NCBI GenBank assembly: GCA_944321465.1
Contig: CALULL010000011.1
Span: 1-64,000, forward strand
Source of the DNA: an uncultured Bacteroides sp.
GTDB lineage: Bacteria > Bacteroidota > Bacteroidia > Bacteroidales > Bacteroidaceae
DNA: 64,000 nucleotides
Reading direction: 5' to 3'
Each line of letters opens with the position of its first letter. The first letter of the stretch is position 1. The position numbers were made by a program, and so were the translations under genes. Shown one piece after another: positions 36,710-46,768 of this stretch. The notes under the pieces were generated by a model, which saw only the letters and a list, made by a program, of their open reading frames with translations, ran no database searches and was not told where the DNA came from.

Positions 36710-36832
36710 CGGCGATAAGGGCCAATGCTCCAACCGAAACGGCGGGCAAGTTTGCGCCTTTTCCGTCAGCGAGGCTCAGGTTGTCCTGAGTCGGGACTGC
36801 CCAAGGAGGCTCTCCGGTAGCCATCCTGCACG

Positions 36833-37012
36833 TCAGGCAGGGTTGTCAGCCGAAGTTTTCTTGTCGGGAGCCTCGCTCTCGTTCATGCCGTCCTTGAAGC
36901 TGCGCACGCCCCGGCCCAGCCCTTTCATCAGCTCGGGTATCTTCTTGCCGCCGAATAGCAGCAGCACGATGAGGACGATGACGAGCAGTTCTTGTGTTCC
37001 TATTCCAAACAT
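36833..37012 (-). CDS. tatA: Second TatA/TatE-like translocase subunit
   Basis: This short gene encodes 59 aa beginning [29 protein letters not shown], the TatA membrane helix plus hinge, followed by the amphipathic [14 protein letters not shown] and a short charged tail. It is shorter than the TatA at 13620-13922 and has no tatC beside it. It lies upstream of the two Tat-related redox proteins. It may specialise in their export, using the single TatC of the window. Confidence 0.9.
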   Translation of the reverse strand: MFGIGTQELLVIVLIVLLLFGGKKIPELMKGLGRGVRSFKDGMNESEAPDKKTSADNPA

Positions 37013-37048
37013 AATTTTTTCTTTTGTAGTGGTTTATGAGTCGTTTCG

Positions 37049-37136
37049 GAGCAGACCTCTGCCTGCCGGGTAGTGCTCCTTCGCCCCCTCGGGGGCTTTC
37101 CTTTGCCCGGTGGCAGGCACAGGTGTGCCCGGTTGT
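37049..37136. repeat. 88-bp 4x22 element I
   Basis: Units start at 37049, 37071, 37093 and 37115 (ACCTCTGCC, TCCTTCGCC, TCCTTTGCC, AGGTGTGCC). It lies between the cupin/CMD gene and tatA2, both on the minus strand. Confidence 0.65.
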
Positions 37137-37221
37137 GGGAATTGATAGGGGCGGACGGCGCGGGCAGAGGCCCGGTGTCCGCCCCCTGGGTTGATTTGTA
37201 TTTGTGGCTGGTCTATCGGTC

Positions 37222-38490
37222 TTACTTATGTTCGGGTACTACCTCGTTGAGACAGGCTATGGCGTTGAGCGTGCGCGGATAGCCTATGTAGGGCAGCAGT
37301 TGCGTCACGGTGTCGAGCAGCACTTGCTTGTCATTGCCCACCAGCAGATTGCCTGCTATGTGGCCTTTCACCTGAGGTTCGCACCCGCCCAGCGAGACGA
37401 GGATGCTGAAGGTGATGAGTTCGCGCATCTGTTTGTCAAGCCCCGTGCGCGTCTGATAGTCGCCGAAGCAATTGGCCGACAAGTAGTGCTGGATGTGGAG
37501 CTGGTTCTCGGGGGCCGAGGCATACATCTTGTCGATGGCTTCTGCGCCGAAGATGTCCTTTTGCAGTGCCAGTCCCTTCTCCATGCGGTCTTGCGGCGAG
37601 GTGGCCGACTGCGGCGGCAGAGGCGTGTCGATGCCGTGCTGCGCCAGGAAGTCGTTGAACACGCCGAGCAAGGTGCTGACGCGGGCCATGCCCACATAGG
37701 CTACCGACTGGTAGAGCACTTCGCGCATCTCCACGGGGCTGATGCCGTTGGCCAGCGCGGCTTGCAGCGTGCGGCGGTATTCGTCGGGGGTGTTCTGGGC
37801 GATGGTGGAGGCCATCGTGACGAGTATACGGGTGCGGAGGTCGAGCTTGCCGTGGCTCATCACCTCGCCGAAGGCAAAGTTGCCGAACACTTCGGCCAGC
37901 TCGGGGTCGGTCTGGGGCAGCGTGCCCGTGTCGGCGGGCAGCCACGTGGAGAGGTTGCGCCGGGCCTCGTCGGAGAGACGGCAGGCCGTCTGGCCCGTGG
38001 CCTCGCGATACTGTGCGTCGTCTACGGGGTCGAGCCACGTGTTGTGGTTGGTCTGCGGATTGCACTCTATGGCCAGGTGGGAGAACCAGCTGTCGGGGGC
38101 GGCTCCGTGCCAGTGCACCACTTCGGGGGCAATCTCCACCACATCGCCGGGCAGCAGCAGGCGCGCGGGCTGGCCTTTCTCCTGGTAGTAGCCGCGTCCG
38201 CCGACGGCTATCAGGATTTGTCCTCCGGTGTGCTTGTGCCAGTTGTTGCGGCAGCCGGGTTCAAAGGTGACGTTGTAGATGGGGCAGTTCAGCTCCTTCA
38301 GCTTGGTGAGGGGCGCCAGGTAGGACTGGCCGATGAAGTACTTCGCGTTCTGTTCGGGGTTCTTGTCGCCCACGGGGAATGCGCTGATGTTCTGGGGTAC
38401 GGGTTTCATAACTTCTTGTGCATTAATTGTGATGTTGGTGCCGATACACAGCAGAAGGAGTGCCGGCAGGACGGTCGTTAGTCTTCTCAT
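37222..38490 (-). CDS. Secreted cupin plus carboxymuconolactone decarboxylase-like protein
   Basis: This 422-aa protein has a Sec signal peptide, a cupin domain (NVTFEPGCRNNWHKHTGGQILIAVGGRGYYQEKG, residues about 70-130, with HxH metal ligands) and CMD/AhpD-like domains in the C-terminal 250 residues (ISPVEMREVLYQSVAYVG, HIAGNLLVGN, and similar). Cupin-CMD fusions are widespread in Bacteroides; their reaction is not established. It stands upstream of tatA2 and the redox genes on the same strand, but element I separates them. Confidence 0.85.
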   Translation of the reverse strand: MRRLTTVLPALLLLCIGTNITINAQEVMKPVPQNISAFPVGDKNPEQNAKYFIGQSYLAPLTKLKELNCPIYNVTFEPGCRNNWHKHTGGQILIAVGGRGYYQEKGQPARLLLPGDVVEIAPEVVHWHGAAPDSWFSHLAIECNPQTNHNTWLDPVDDAQYREATGQTACRLSDEARRNLSTWLPADTGTLPQTDPELAEVFGNFAFGEVMSHGKLDLRTRILVTMASTIAQNTPDEYRRTLQAALANGISPVEMREVLYQSVAYVGMARVSTLLGVFNDFLAQHGIDTPLPPQSATSPQDRMEKGLALQKDIFGAEAIDKMYASAPENQLHIQHYLSANCFGDYQTRTGLDKQMRELITFSILVSLGGCEPQVKGHIAGNLLVGNDKQVLLDTVTQLLPYIGYPRTLNAIACLNEVVPEHK

Positions 38491-38654
38491 ATCAGCCGTT
38501 GCGCTTTGGTGTGGTTGGTACTAAAAATGCTTTGCCGTGTCTTCCTTCCACAGGCACGTGGCAATGGTCTGCACGATATGGAAGAAGGACACGGCAAAGG
38601 TAGGCCGAAAGCGGCAGGCGCGTGTTATACGGATTACAGATGTTTCTACCAAAA

Positions 38655-39329
38655 TTACTTCTGGGCTGTCCCGGCGGCGGGACGCAGCTTGTGGGCACGC
38701 TCGTAGTCCTTGCACCAGGGACGCAGGCCGCACTCGTCGCACAAGGGGGTACGTGCCTGGCAGACGTAGCGTCCGTGCAGGATGAGCCAGTGGTGGGCAA
38801 TGGGGATGTCGGCCTGAGGAATGTTGCGCACCAGCTCGCGTTCTACGCTCAGGGGGGTGGTGCAGCGGGCCGACACGAGACCCAGACGATGGCTGACGCG
38901 AAAGACGTGCGTGTCGACGGCCATTGCCGCCTTGTGGAACACGACGGACTGGACGACGTTAGCCGTCTTGCGCCCTACGCCCGGCAGGCGCACCAGTTCC
39001 TCCAGCGTGTCGGGCACCTGTCCGCCAAAGTCGCTCAGCAACATGCGGGCCATGCCTACGAGGTGGCGTGCCTTGTTGTTGGGGTAGGACACGCTGCTGA
39101 TGCATTCGTACACCGCCTCGGGCGTGGCGGCTGCCATTGCCTCGGGCGTGGGGAAGGCCTGGAAGAGGCGGGGGGTAACCAGGTTGACGCGCTTGTCGGT
39201 GCACTGGGCCGACAGGATGACGGCCACCAACAGCTGGAAGGGGTCGTCGTAGTGCAGCTCAGTCTCGGCAACGGGGCGGTTGGAGCGGAACCACTCCAGT
39301 ATCTTTGTGTAACGTTCGGCTTTCTTCAT
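38655..39329 (-). CDS. nth: Endonuclease III
   Basis: This 224-aa base-excision DNA glycosylase/AP lyase removes oxidised pyrimidines. It has the helix-hairpin-helix LVRLPGVGRKTANVV with the catalytic Lys of the HhH-GPD family, VDTHVFRVSHRLGL with the conserved Asp, and the C-terminal iron-sulfur cysteines in CQARTPLCDECGLRPWC. Length is typical. It follows the MFS gene by 49 bp. Confidence 0.95.
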   Translation of the reverse strand: MKKAERYTKILEWFRSNRPVAETELHYDDPFQLLVAVILSAQCTDKRVNLVTPRLFQAFPTPEAMAAATPEAVYECISSVSYPNNKARHLVGMARMLLSDFGGQVPDTLEELVRLPGVGRKTANVVQSVVFHKAAMAVDTHVFRVSHRLGLVSARCTTPLSVERELVRNIPQADIPIAHHWLILHGRYVCQARTPLCDECGLRPWCKDYERAHKLRPAAGTAQK

Positions 39330-39378
39330 ACTTGTATGGTGTTGGTAAGGAGTAAGGGAGCAGGGACAAATGGGCGGG

Positions 39379-40575
39379 CTATCGGCACTTGTTCTGCCTG
39401 TAGTGGGGCACCACTTTGCGGTGGAAGTACAGGGTGGAGACTACTGTGAGGCAGGCTCCTGTCAGGTATGCTTTGTCGAAGGTACTTATCTCGGCAATGT
39501 ACCCGCCCAACAACATGCCCAACCCGATGCCTACGTCCCACGACGTGAGGTAGGTCGAGGTGGCGGTGCCGCGCTGACTGTTGGGGGCAAGGTTGACGAA
39601 CAGCGTGTTGTAGGCCGGGAACATGATGCCAAACCCAATGCCCAGCAACGCCGCCACGACGAAGAACAATGCCGTGCAGGCACCGGCATCCCACGCCATC
39701 AGCCACCCGCAGCCTGCCAGCAGGAAGAAGCTGGCCACCACGACATAGAGGCTGGCACAGATGACCTGCGTCACCAGCCCCTTGTCGACCAGACGGCCCG
39801 AGAACAACCTCGATACGGCCATGCCCAGCGCCATGCACGTGAAGAAGAAGCCCGTGGAGGCGTTGATGCCTATCTGACGGGCGTACATGGCCACGTAGTT
39901 GGTCGTCATGCCGTAGGGAATGGACAGCATCAGCAGGCTCAGCCCCGCCGGGAGGCCCTTGACAAGAATAAACCGGTCGAGCGACAACGGCGGACGCTTC
40001 ACTGGCGGCTTGTAGGGCGTGCGTACCAGCGAGGCACACACGAAGCCGGCCAGGCACGAAGCCAGCGAAGTACAGAAAATGACGGTATAGGACGAACCTC
40101 CGTCGTGCAGGAACAGTCCGGTCATAGGCCCGATGGACATGGCTATGTTGTTGGCCAGTCCGTAGTAGCCCAGTCCTTCGCCACGACGCGAGGAGGGCAT
40201 GATGTCGATGACTATCGTGTTGCCTCCCACCGTCACCATGCCGAACGATACGCCGTGGACAATGCGCAACAAGATGAACAACGTCAACGTGCCAGCCACG
40301 AGGTAGCCGCCGAAAATGGCCGTGAACACGAAGTAGGCCAGCAGGTAGAGGGGCTTGCGGGCAAACGTGTCGAGCAGGTAGCCCGAGAAAGGACGGATGC
40401 ACAGCCCGGCCACCGTGTAGCACGACAACACCGCGCCTACAGCCGTCTTGCTGGCTGCGAACACTTCCGTCAGATAGAACGGCAGGACTGGCATCAGCAG
40501 CCAGAAGCCGAAGTAGAGCAGAAAGTTGGCCGCCAGTATGGCGCAATAGCTCGGAGTGACGAGACGGTCCTTCAT
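39379..40575 (-). CDS. MFS transporter
   Basis: This 398-aa protein has about 12 predicted membrane helices and the MFS loop GRLVDKGLV in the second half and SGYLLDTFARKPLY in the first half. Related transporters next to pheS and nth are common in Bacteroidales, but the substrate is not known. Similar proteins are annotated as drug or sugar efflux permeases. The N-terminus MKDRLVTPSYCAILAANFLLYFG is natural for the family. Confidence 0.85.
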   Translation of the reverse strand: MKDRLVTPSYCAILAANFLLYFGFWLLMPVLPFYLTEVFAASKTAVGAVLSCYTVAGLCIRPFSGYLLDTFARKPLYLLAYFVFTAIFGGYLVAGTLTLFILLRIVHGVSFGMVTVGGNTIVIDIMPSSRRGEGLGYYGLANNIAMSIGPMTGLFLHDGGSSYTVIFCTSLASCLAGFVCASLVRTPYKPPVKRPPLSLDRFILVKGLPAGLSLLMLSIPYGMTTNYVAMYARQIGINASTGFFFTCMALGMAVSRLFSGRLVDKGLVTQVICASLYVVVASFFLLAGCGWLMAWDAGACTALFFVVAALLGIGFGIMFPAYNTLFVNLAPNSQRGTATSTYLTSWDVGIGLGMLLGGYIAEISTFDKAYLTGACLTVVSTLYFHRKVVPHYRQNKCR

Positions 40576-40629
40576 AACATAATGCTGTGTGGGGTGTAAG
40601 TCTGTGGGAAGGAGGAAGGAAGGGGATGG

Positions 40630-40662
40630 AAAAGGTCGAGGGAGCGGTCTGCCTCGCTCCCT
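40630..40662 (-). terminator. Terminator of pheS
   Basis: On the minus strand GAGGGAGCG pairs with CGCTCCCTC, followed by a T-rich stretch (complement of 40630-40633). It starts 10 bp after the pheS stop and separates pheS from the MFS gene. Confidence 0.65.
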
Positions 40663-40672
40663 CTCTTAGTTC

Positions 40673-41707
40673 TTAGTAGGCCGCCTGAAACTCTTGCAGG
40701 AAGCGCACATCGTTCTCCGAGAACAGCCGCAGGTCGTTGACGCGGTACTTCAGGTTCGTGATGCGCTCGATGCCCATGCCCAGTGCGTAGCCCGAGTAAA
40801 TCTTGCTGTCGATACCGTTGTTCTCCAGCACGTTGGGGTGAACCATGCCGCAACCCAGTATCTCAACCCAGCCCGTGCCCTTACAGAAGGGGCACCCCTT
40901 GCCGCCGCAAATGTTGCAGCTGATGTCCATTTCGGCACTTGGCTCTGTGAAGGGGAAGTAGGATGGACGCAGGCGTATCTTTGTCTCGGGGCCGAACATT
41001 TCTTGAGCAAACAGCAGCAGGGTTTGCTTGAGGTCGGCAAACGATACGTTCCGGTCTATGTACAGTCCCTCGACCTGGTGAAAGAAGCAGTGTGCACGGT
41101 AACTGATGGCTTCGTTGCGATAGACACGCCCCGGGCAGATGATGCGGATGGGCGGTTGCTGATGCTCCATCGTGCGGCATTGCACGGAAGAGGTGTGTGT
41201 GCGTAGCACCACGTTGCGCTTTACATTTTCGTTGTCAACCTTGACGAAGAACGTGTCCTGCATGTCGCGTGCCGGATGGTCTTCGGCAAAGTTCAGTGCC
41301 GAGAACACGTGCCAGTCGTCTTCGATTTCAGGTCCCTCGGCGATAGTGAAGCCTTGACGGGCGAAGATGTCAATGATCTGGTTGCGCACGATGGACAGCG
41401 GGTGCCGTGTGCCAAGCCGCTGGGGGTAGGCGGTGCGCGTCAGGTCCATGCCGTCGTACTGGTGGCCGTCTCCCGCAAAGCGGTTTTTCAGCTCGTTGAT
41501 CTTCTCTTGTGCCTTGGTCTTCAGCTCGTTCAGCTTCATGCCCACCATACGCTTTTGGTCGGCGGGCACGTTGCGGAAGTCGGCCATCAGGTCGTTGATG
41601 ATGCCTTTCTTGCCGAGGTATCTGATGCGCAGTGCCTCCAGCTGTTCGGCGTTGTCGGCCTTCAAGACCTCCACTTCTTGCAGCAGTTCTTCTATCTTGG
41701 CTATCAT
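40673..41707 (-). CDS. pheS: Phenylalanyl-tRNA synthetase alpha subunit
   Basis: This 344-aa class II synthetase subunit has an N-terminal coiled coil (residues about 1-90) that contacts tRNA, then motif 2 (GRVYRNEAISYRAHCFFHQVEG) and motif 3 (SGYALGMGIERITNLKY). With PheT it charges tRNA-Phe; pheT is not in the window. The C-terminus retains a CxxCxxxGCxxCxxxG-like CNICGGKGCPFCKGTGW segment, a zinc-finger-like insert found in some PheS proteins. Confidence 0.96.
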   Translation of the reverse strand: MIAKIEELLQEVEVLKADNAEQLEALRIRYLGKKGIINDLMADFRNVPADQKRMVGMKLNELKTKAQEKINELKNRFAGDGHQYDGMDLTRTAYPQRLGTRHPLSIVRNQIIDIFARQGFTIAEGPEIEDDWHVFSALNFAEDHPARDMQDTFFVKVDNENVKRNVVLRTHTSSVQCRTMEHQQPPIRIICPGRVYRNEAISYRAHCFFHQVEGLYIDRNVSFADLKQTLLLFAQEMFGPETKIRLRPSYFPFTEPSAEMDISCNICGGKGCPFCKGTGWVEILGCGMVHPNVLENNGIDSKIYSGYALGMGIERITNLKYRVNDLRLFSENDVRFLQEFQAAY

Positions 41708-41766
41708 ATTCGTGTGTGGTTATGGTTAATACGCTAATACGGTAAAGTTCATGCGAAAAATCGCTG

Positions 41767-41774
41767 CAAAGATA
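41767..41774 (-). promoter_or_regulatory. TAnnTTTG -7 box, pheS
   Basis: TATCTTTG on the minus strand, about 60 bp upstream of the pheS ATG. Confidence 0.55.
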
Positions 41775-41945
41775 GATATAAATTGTGGTGGTTATATACG
41801 CCGCTCCCCTAATTTTTGCCACAGCAGACCTTTCCTTGCCTCTAAAGTAGGTGCATGGCGGGGCTTGGGGAGGCCTGTTTGGTGCGGACCTGCGGAGTGG
41901 TGCCGGGGTGTCAGGACGATTTGTCGGAGGAAGTGTGCCGGGTAT

Positions 41946-41994
41946 GAAGAAAGCCCTCTGCTACTGCCTGTTGCAGATGGCAGCTGCAGAGAGC
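41946..41994 (-). terminator. Terminator of the PepSY-like gene
   Basis: On the minus strand GCTCTCTGC-AGCTGCC pairs with GGCAG-TA-GCAGAGGGC, followed by TTTCTTC. It is 39 bp after the stop at 42033. Nothing else is seen between here and the pheS promoter. Confidence 0.65.
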
Positions 41995-42032
41995 TTATAC
42001 GTCGTGTACTTAGTAGAGACGACCGGACAGGA

Positions 42033-42887
42033 CTATAGAATGGTTCCGTCGGGCATCACTTGGATATGGAATTCTCCAGGCTCCAGTTCGAGGCGGTAGA
42101 AGGTGTTGTCGGGGGTTTCTACGTAGTCGGCATCGTCAATGCGTGTGTTGGGATACTGGGCCGAGACGGCTCCGGTTACGGCTTGGGGCAGTTCGTTAGG
42201 CCATATTTCCCATGAAGTTTCCACCCATGTCCACTCTTGGTCGAACAACAGGTCTTTGGAGCGCTGGTCGTGCACGATGTCGACTTCGTATCCGGCTTGC
42301 ATGTTCACCAAGGCCATGTCCAGTTCCACGATGCGTGCGCCCGGGTACTTACTTTCGATGAAAGCTTGTGTCTCGGCGGGCATTTGCAAAGGCTGGTAGC
42401 CTCCACTGTTGTCGCCGCTGCCGTTGTTACCTCCGTTGTTGTTCCATTCGCGTATCAAGATTCCATCAGCCGTATAGTAAAGGTCGGCTTCCTGTTGGTT
42501 TTGTTCCACCTCGATGATGTAGACCACTTCGAGGTCTTTACGTTCCAGCTGGTCGGTGTCGTCCATGCGCCAGTTGGCGTAGTTGCTACTCTCAAAGGCT
42601 GTCTTCACCGCTTGCGGAAAGTCGCGATAGGGCAGGTCGGTTTCGGTCATTTGCCACTCGCCGCCGACGGTGAACCACGCCGAGCGTTCGTAGCCGTCCC
42701 AAAAGTCGGCCACATAATAGTTCCTTTCGGTTTCCCACTCGATGCGTTGCGCGTTGGGATAGCGTTCGGACAGGGCGTTGTTCAGTTCGCTTGGTACGTT
42801 GATGTTGTCATCGTCGTTGTCGCAGCTGTACATTGTCAGGGCGGCCAAGCCCAAGCCCAACATGGGCAGATAGTTCTTCAGTTTCAT
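42033..42887 (-). CDS. PepSY-like lipoprotein (BLIP-like repeats)
   Basis: This 284-aa protein has a lipoprotein signal ([11 protein letters not shown], Cys about 22). The mature part contains repeated units with the pattern of PepSY-like 'putative beta-lactamase-inhibitor-like' domains: [43 protein letters not shown] and [36 protein letters not shown]. Such proteins are abundant periplasmic or surface proteins of Bacteroides without known function. A Gly/Asn-rich linker separates the repeats. Confidence 0.8.
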   Translation of the reverse strand: MKLKNYLPMLGLGLAALTMYSCDNDDDNINVPSELNNALSERYPNAQRIEWETERNYYVADFWDGYERSAWFTVGGEWQMTETDLPYRDFPQAVKTAFESSNYANWRMDDTDQLERKDLEVVYIIEVEQNQQEADLYYTADGILIREWNNNGGNNGSGDNSGGYQPLQMPAETQAFIESKYPGARIVELDMALVNMQAGYEVDIVHDQRSKDLLFDQEWTWVETSWEIWPNELPQAVTGAVSAQYPNTRIDDADYVETPDNTFYRLELEPGEFHIQVMPDGTIL

Positions 42888-43050
42888 GTCGTTTGTCGTT
42901 TTATGTTGGTAAAATCTCTTTGTTGGCGGAGAAGCATGTACCGTCAGTTTGCGTTGCTCGGGGCTCTCCTTCCGCTTGTTGTCTGTCGCAAAGATGGGGG
43001 ACGAATTGGGAAAGAAATGGGAATAAGGACACTATTTGTCAGAAAAGCCG

Positions 43051-43058
43051 TATCTTTG
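43051..43058 (+). promoter_or_regulatory. TAnnTTTG -7 box, metG
   Basis: TATCTTTG on the plus strand, about 125 bp upstream of the metG ATG. The -33 candidate TTTG at 43035 is too close, so only the -7 box is claimed. Confidence 0.5.
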
Positions 43059-43183
43059 CGCGGTTCAAAACGTTCCGGCTGCGGTTCGCGATCCTTTCCG
43101 CTTCTCGGCTGAGGAGGTTCCCGGTTGTTTGGTTCTGCGCGGTTTCCGAAGAATTGAAGCAAATACAATTAAGATATATACAA

Positions 43184-45226
43184 ATGGAAAAGAAATTCAA
43201 ACGTACCACCGTGACATCGGCTCTGCCGTATGCCAACGGGCCTGTCCATATAGGACACTTGGCCGGAGTCTATGTGCCGGCCGATATATACGTCCGCTAT
43301 CTGCGTCTGAAAAAAGAGGAAGTCATCTTCATCGGTGGAAGCGACGAGCACGGTGTGCCTATCACCATTCGTGCCAAGAAGGAGGGTTGCACGCCTCAGG
43401 ACATTGTGGATCGTTATCACGAACTGATAAAACACTCGTTCGAAGAGTTTGGCGTTTCGTTCGATGTCTATGGCCGCACCACTTCGCAAGTACACAGTAA
43501 GACGGCATCTGACTTCTTCCGCGAGCTGTATGACAAAGGCGAGTTTATAGAGAAAACTTCCATGCAATATTACGACGAGGAGGCAAAGACGTTCCTGGCC
43601 GACCGCTACATCACGGGGGAATGTCCCCGTTGCCATGCACAAGGTGCATACGGTGACCAGTGTGAGAAGTGCGGCAGCACGCTCAGCCCCACGGAACTGA
43701 TTAACCCCAAGAGTGCCATCAGCGGCAGCCAACCCGTGATGAAAGAGACCAAGCATTGGTATCTTCCTTTGGACAAGCACGAGCCATGGCTCAGACAGTG
43801 GATTCTGGAAGAGCACAAAGAATGGCGCCCCAACGTGTACGGGCAATGCAAATCGTGGCTTGACATGGGGCTTCAGCCTCGCGCCGTGAGCCGTGACTTG
43901 GACTGGGGTATTCCTGTGCCGGTGGAAGGGGCTGAAGGCAAGGTACTCTACGTCTGGTTCGATGCTCCTATTGGCTACATTAGCAACACCAAGGAGTTGT
44001 TGCCCGACTCGTGGGAGAAGTGGTGGAAAGATCCCGATACACGTCTTGTCCACTTCATCGGAAAGGACAACATCGTGTTCCACTGCATTGTTTTCCCGGC
44101 CATGCTGAAGGCCGAAGGCTCGTATATCTTGCCCGATAACGTTCCGGCCAACGAGTTCCTCAATCTGGAAGGCGACAAGATTTCCACTTCGCGTAACTGG
44201 GCTGTGTGGTTGCACGAGTACTTGCAGGACTTTCCCGGAAAGCAGGATGTACTGCGCTATGTGCTTACCGCCAACGCGCCCGAGACCAAGGACAACGACT
44301 TTACTTGGAAAGACTTTCAGGCACGCAATAACAACGAGTTGGTAGCCGTTTACGGAAACTTTGTCAACCGTGCATTGCAACTCACCAAGAAGTATTTCGA
44401 CGGCGTAGTTCCGATGTGTGGTGAGCTGACTGATTATGACCGAGAGACGTTGCGTGAGTTTGCCGATGTCAAAGGAGAGGTGGAACGCCTGCTTGATACC
44501 TTTAAGTTCCGCGATGCTCAAAAGGAAACCATGAACCTGGCACGTCTTGGCAACAAATATCTGGCCGATACCGAGCCGTGGAAACTGGCCAAGACTGACA
44601 TGCCGCGCGTAGGCACCATCCTCAACATTGCTTTGCAGTTGGCCGCCAACCTGTCTGTTGCTTTCGAGCCATTCTTGCCTTTCAGTTCAAAGAAGTTGCG
44701 TGAGATGCTGAACATGGACATTTGCGACTGGAACAGCTTGGGCCGTACCGACTTGCTGCCCGCCGGACACAAACTGAACGAGCCGACCTTGCTTTTCGAG
44801 AAGATAGACGACGCAACCATTCAGGCGCAGGTAGACAAACTGCTGGCCACCAAGCGTGCCAATGAAGCAGCAGCATACAAAGCCCGTCCGGTGAAGGCAA
44901 ATGTCTCGATAGAGGAGTTTGACAAGCTTGACATCCGCGTAGGCACCGTACTTGAGTGTGAGACTGTGCCCAAAATGAAGAAACTGTTGAAGTTCAAGAT
45001 AGCCGACGGGCTGGAAGACCGTACCATCGTGAGCGGCATAGCCCAGCAGTACAAGCCCGAGGAATTGGTAGGCAAGCAGGTGCTGTTCATCGCAAACTTG
45101 GCTCCGCGTCAGTTCAAGAATGGGCTGGTGAGCCAAGGCATGATACTGTCAGCCGAAGACTGGGACGGCTCATTGGCCGTGACTTCTGTGCTTCGGGAGG
45201 TGAAACCAGGCAGTGAAGTGAAATAA
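43184..45226 (+). CDS. metG: Methionyl-tRNA synthetase
   Basis: This 680-aa class I synthetase has the HIGH motif ([14 protein letters not shown]), a zinc-binding insert ([18 protein letters not shown]), a KMSKS variant KISTS in [12 protein letters not shown], and a C-terminal tRNA-binding OB domain ([31 protein letters not shown]). It charges tRNA-Met for initiation and elongation. The start at 43184 gives the family N-terminus [19 protein letters not shown]; the open frame runs far upstream through the intergenic region and is rejected. Confidence 0.97.
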   Translation: MEKKFKRTTVTSALPYANGPVHIGHLAGVYVPADIYVRYLRLKKEEVIFIGGSDEHGVPITIRAKKEGCTPQDIVDRYHELIKHSFEEFGVSFDVYGRTTSQVHSKTASDFFRELYDKGEFIEKTSMQYYDEEAKTFLADRYITGECPRCHAQGAYGDQCEKCGSTLSPTELINPKSAISGSQPVMKETKHWYLPLDKHEPWLRQWILEEHKEWRPNVYGQCKSWLDMGLQPRAVSRDLDWGIPVPVEGAEGKVLYVWFDAPIGYISNTKELLPDSWEKWWKDPDTRLVHFIGKDNIVFHCIVFPAMLKAEGSYILPDNVPANEFLNLEGDKISTSRNWAVWLHEYLQDFPGKQDVLRYVLTANAPETKDNDFTWKDFQARNNNELVAVYGNFVNRALQLTKKYFDGVVPMCGELTDYDRETLREFADVKGEVERLLDTFKFRDAQKETMNLARLGNKYLADTEPWKLAKTDMPRVGTILNIALQLAANLSVAFEPFLPFSSKKLREMLNMDICDWNSLGRTDLLPAGHKLNEPTLLFEKIDDATIQAQVDKLLATKRANEAAAYKARPVKANVSIEEFDKLDIRVGTVLECETVPKMKKLLKFKIADGLEDRTIVSGIAQQYKPEELVGKQVLFIANLAPRQFKNGLVSQGMILSAEDWDGSLAVTSVLREVKPGSEVK

Positions 45227-45247
45227 GTCCGCGTAGCGACGACGTAC

Positions 45248-46723
45248 ATGAGGAAAAAAAAAGAGGAAAGCCTGAAGGAGCGTACGGCCAACGGGCTGCT
45301 GTGGGGAGGGCTGAACAACGGAGTGCAACAACTGCTGTCTTTGCTGTTCGGCATCTTCCTGGCCCGTATGCTCAGTGCGGAGGATTATGGAATGGTGGGG
45401 ATGCTCACGATCTTTACGGTCGTGGCATCGGCCATTCAGGAGTGCGGGTTTACAAATGCGCTGGCCAATAAACAGAAGGTGAGCGACCAAGACTACAACG
45501 CCGTCTTCTGGTTCAGCACGTTGACGGGACTGGGGCTTTACATCATCCTTTTCCTTTGTGCCCCCCTCATCGCACGTTTCTATCGCCACCCCGAGCTCTC
45601 CGAGCTGGCCCGTTTCCTGTTCTTTGGTTTTGTCATATCGAGCACAGGAGTGGCTCACAACGCTGTCCTTTTCCGTCGTCTTATGGTCAGAGAAAAAGCT
45701 GTGGCGCAGATGACGGCTCTTGCCATCAGTGGCCTGACGGGGATTTACGCGGCTTGGCTGGAGTATGGTTATGGAGCTATCGTAGGACAGACCTTGATGT
45801 ACATCCTGGTCTACAATGTCATGCTGTGGCATTACTCGCCGTGGAGACCTTCGTTGCCCGTTTCCTTTTACCCGTTGCGGGACATGATTGGCTTCAGCAG
45901 CAAAATTCTCGTCACAAATGTATTCACGCAGATAAACAACAACATCTTTGCTCTGTTGTTGGGGCGTTTGTTCTCCCCTGCCCAAGTGGGCTACTACACA
46001 CAGGCCAACAAATGGAACAATATGGGCCACAGCCTGATAACCAACATGGTGACCGGGGTGGCCCAGCCTGTGTTGACCGAGGTGGCCGACCAGCCGGGAA
46101 GGCAACTGGCGGTGTTTCGCAAGATGTTGCGCTTCACTGCTTTCGTGTCTTTTCCTGCTATGTTCGGGCTGGCACTGATTGCGCACGAGCTGGTAATCAT
46201 TGCCGTTACCGACAAGTGGGCCCCCAGTGTGCCTATGTTGCAGCTTCTTTGTCTGTGGGGGGCCATAATCCCGCTGGCTTCCTTGGGGGCCAATCTCATC
46301 ATAAGTAAGGGTCGTTCGGACATCTATATGTGGAATACTATAATTATAGGTGTCTTGCAGGTGGCCGTCATGTGGCTGTCGTCCCCCCAAGGCGTTACGG
46401 CCATGATAGCTTCAGTGGTGATACTCAATGCAGTATGGCTATTCGTGTGGCATAGCTTCGTGCGTCGGCTGCTGGGGCTTTCGTTGCTGAACGCGCTGGC
46501 CGATACCCTTCCGTTTGCTTTCGTGGCGGCAGGTGTCATGGGAGCGGTCTACTTCCTGACATTGCCCCTGACCAACATCTACGTTCTGTTGCTACTGAAG
46601 GTCCTGCTGGCCGTTGTGCTCTATGTGGGCATAATGTGGCTGTGCAGGGCGGTGGTGTTGCGCGATTGCATAGGCTTCATACGTTGTCACTTGCCTCGTC
46701 ATTCTATTCACGATGGCCGTTAA
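45248..46723 (+). CDS. Oligosaccharide flippase (Wzx/MOP family)
   Basis: This 491-aa protein has 12 or more predicted helices and begins with the MOP-family pattern RTANGLLWGGLNNGVQQLLSLLFGIFLARMLSAEDYGMVGM. It would flip undecaprenyl-linked glycans across the membrane. It lies 21 bp downstream of metG and heads a small glycan set with two glycosyltransferases. The glycan is not identifiable. The cluster lacks polymerase and sugar-nucleotide genes. Confidence 0.88.
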   Translation: MRKKKEESLKERTANGLLWGGLNNGVQQLLSLLFGIFLARMLSAEDYGMVGMLTIFTVVASAIQECGFTNALANKQKVSDQDYNAVFWFSTLTGLGLYIILFLCAPLIARFYRHPELSELARFLFFGFVISSTGVAHNAVLFRRLMVREKAVAQMTALAISGLTGIYAAWLEYGYGAIVGQTLMYILVYNVMLWHYSPWRPSLPVSFYPLRDMIGFSSKILVTNVFTQINNNIFALLLGRLFSPAQVGYYTQANKWNNMGHSLITNMVTGVAQPVLTEVADQPGRQLAVFRKMLRFTAFVSFPAMFGLALIAHELVIIAVTDKWAPSVPMLQLLCLWGAIIPLASLGANLIISKGRSDIYMWNTIIIGVLQVAVMWLSSPQGVTAMIASVVILNAVWLFVWHSFVRRLLGLSLLNALADTLPFAFVAAGVMGAVYFLTLPLTNIYVLLLLKVLLAVVLYVGIMWLCRAVVLRDCIGFIRCHLPRHSIHDGR

Positions 46724-46768
46724 GGTCTTATCTTTCCCTTTACCTCTTCGTGATAAACCGGTCTTTTT

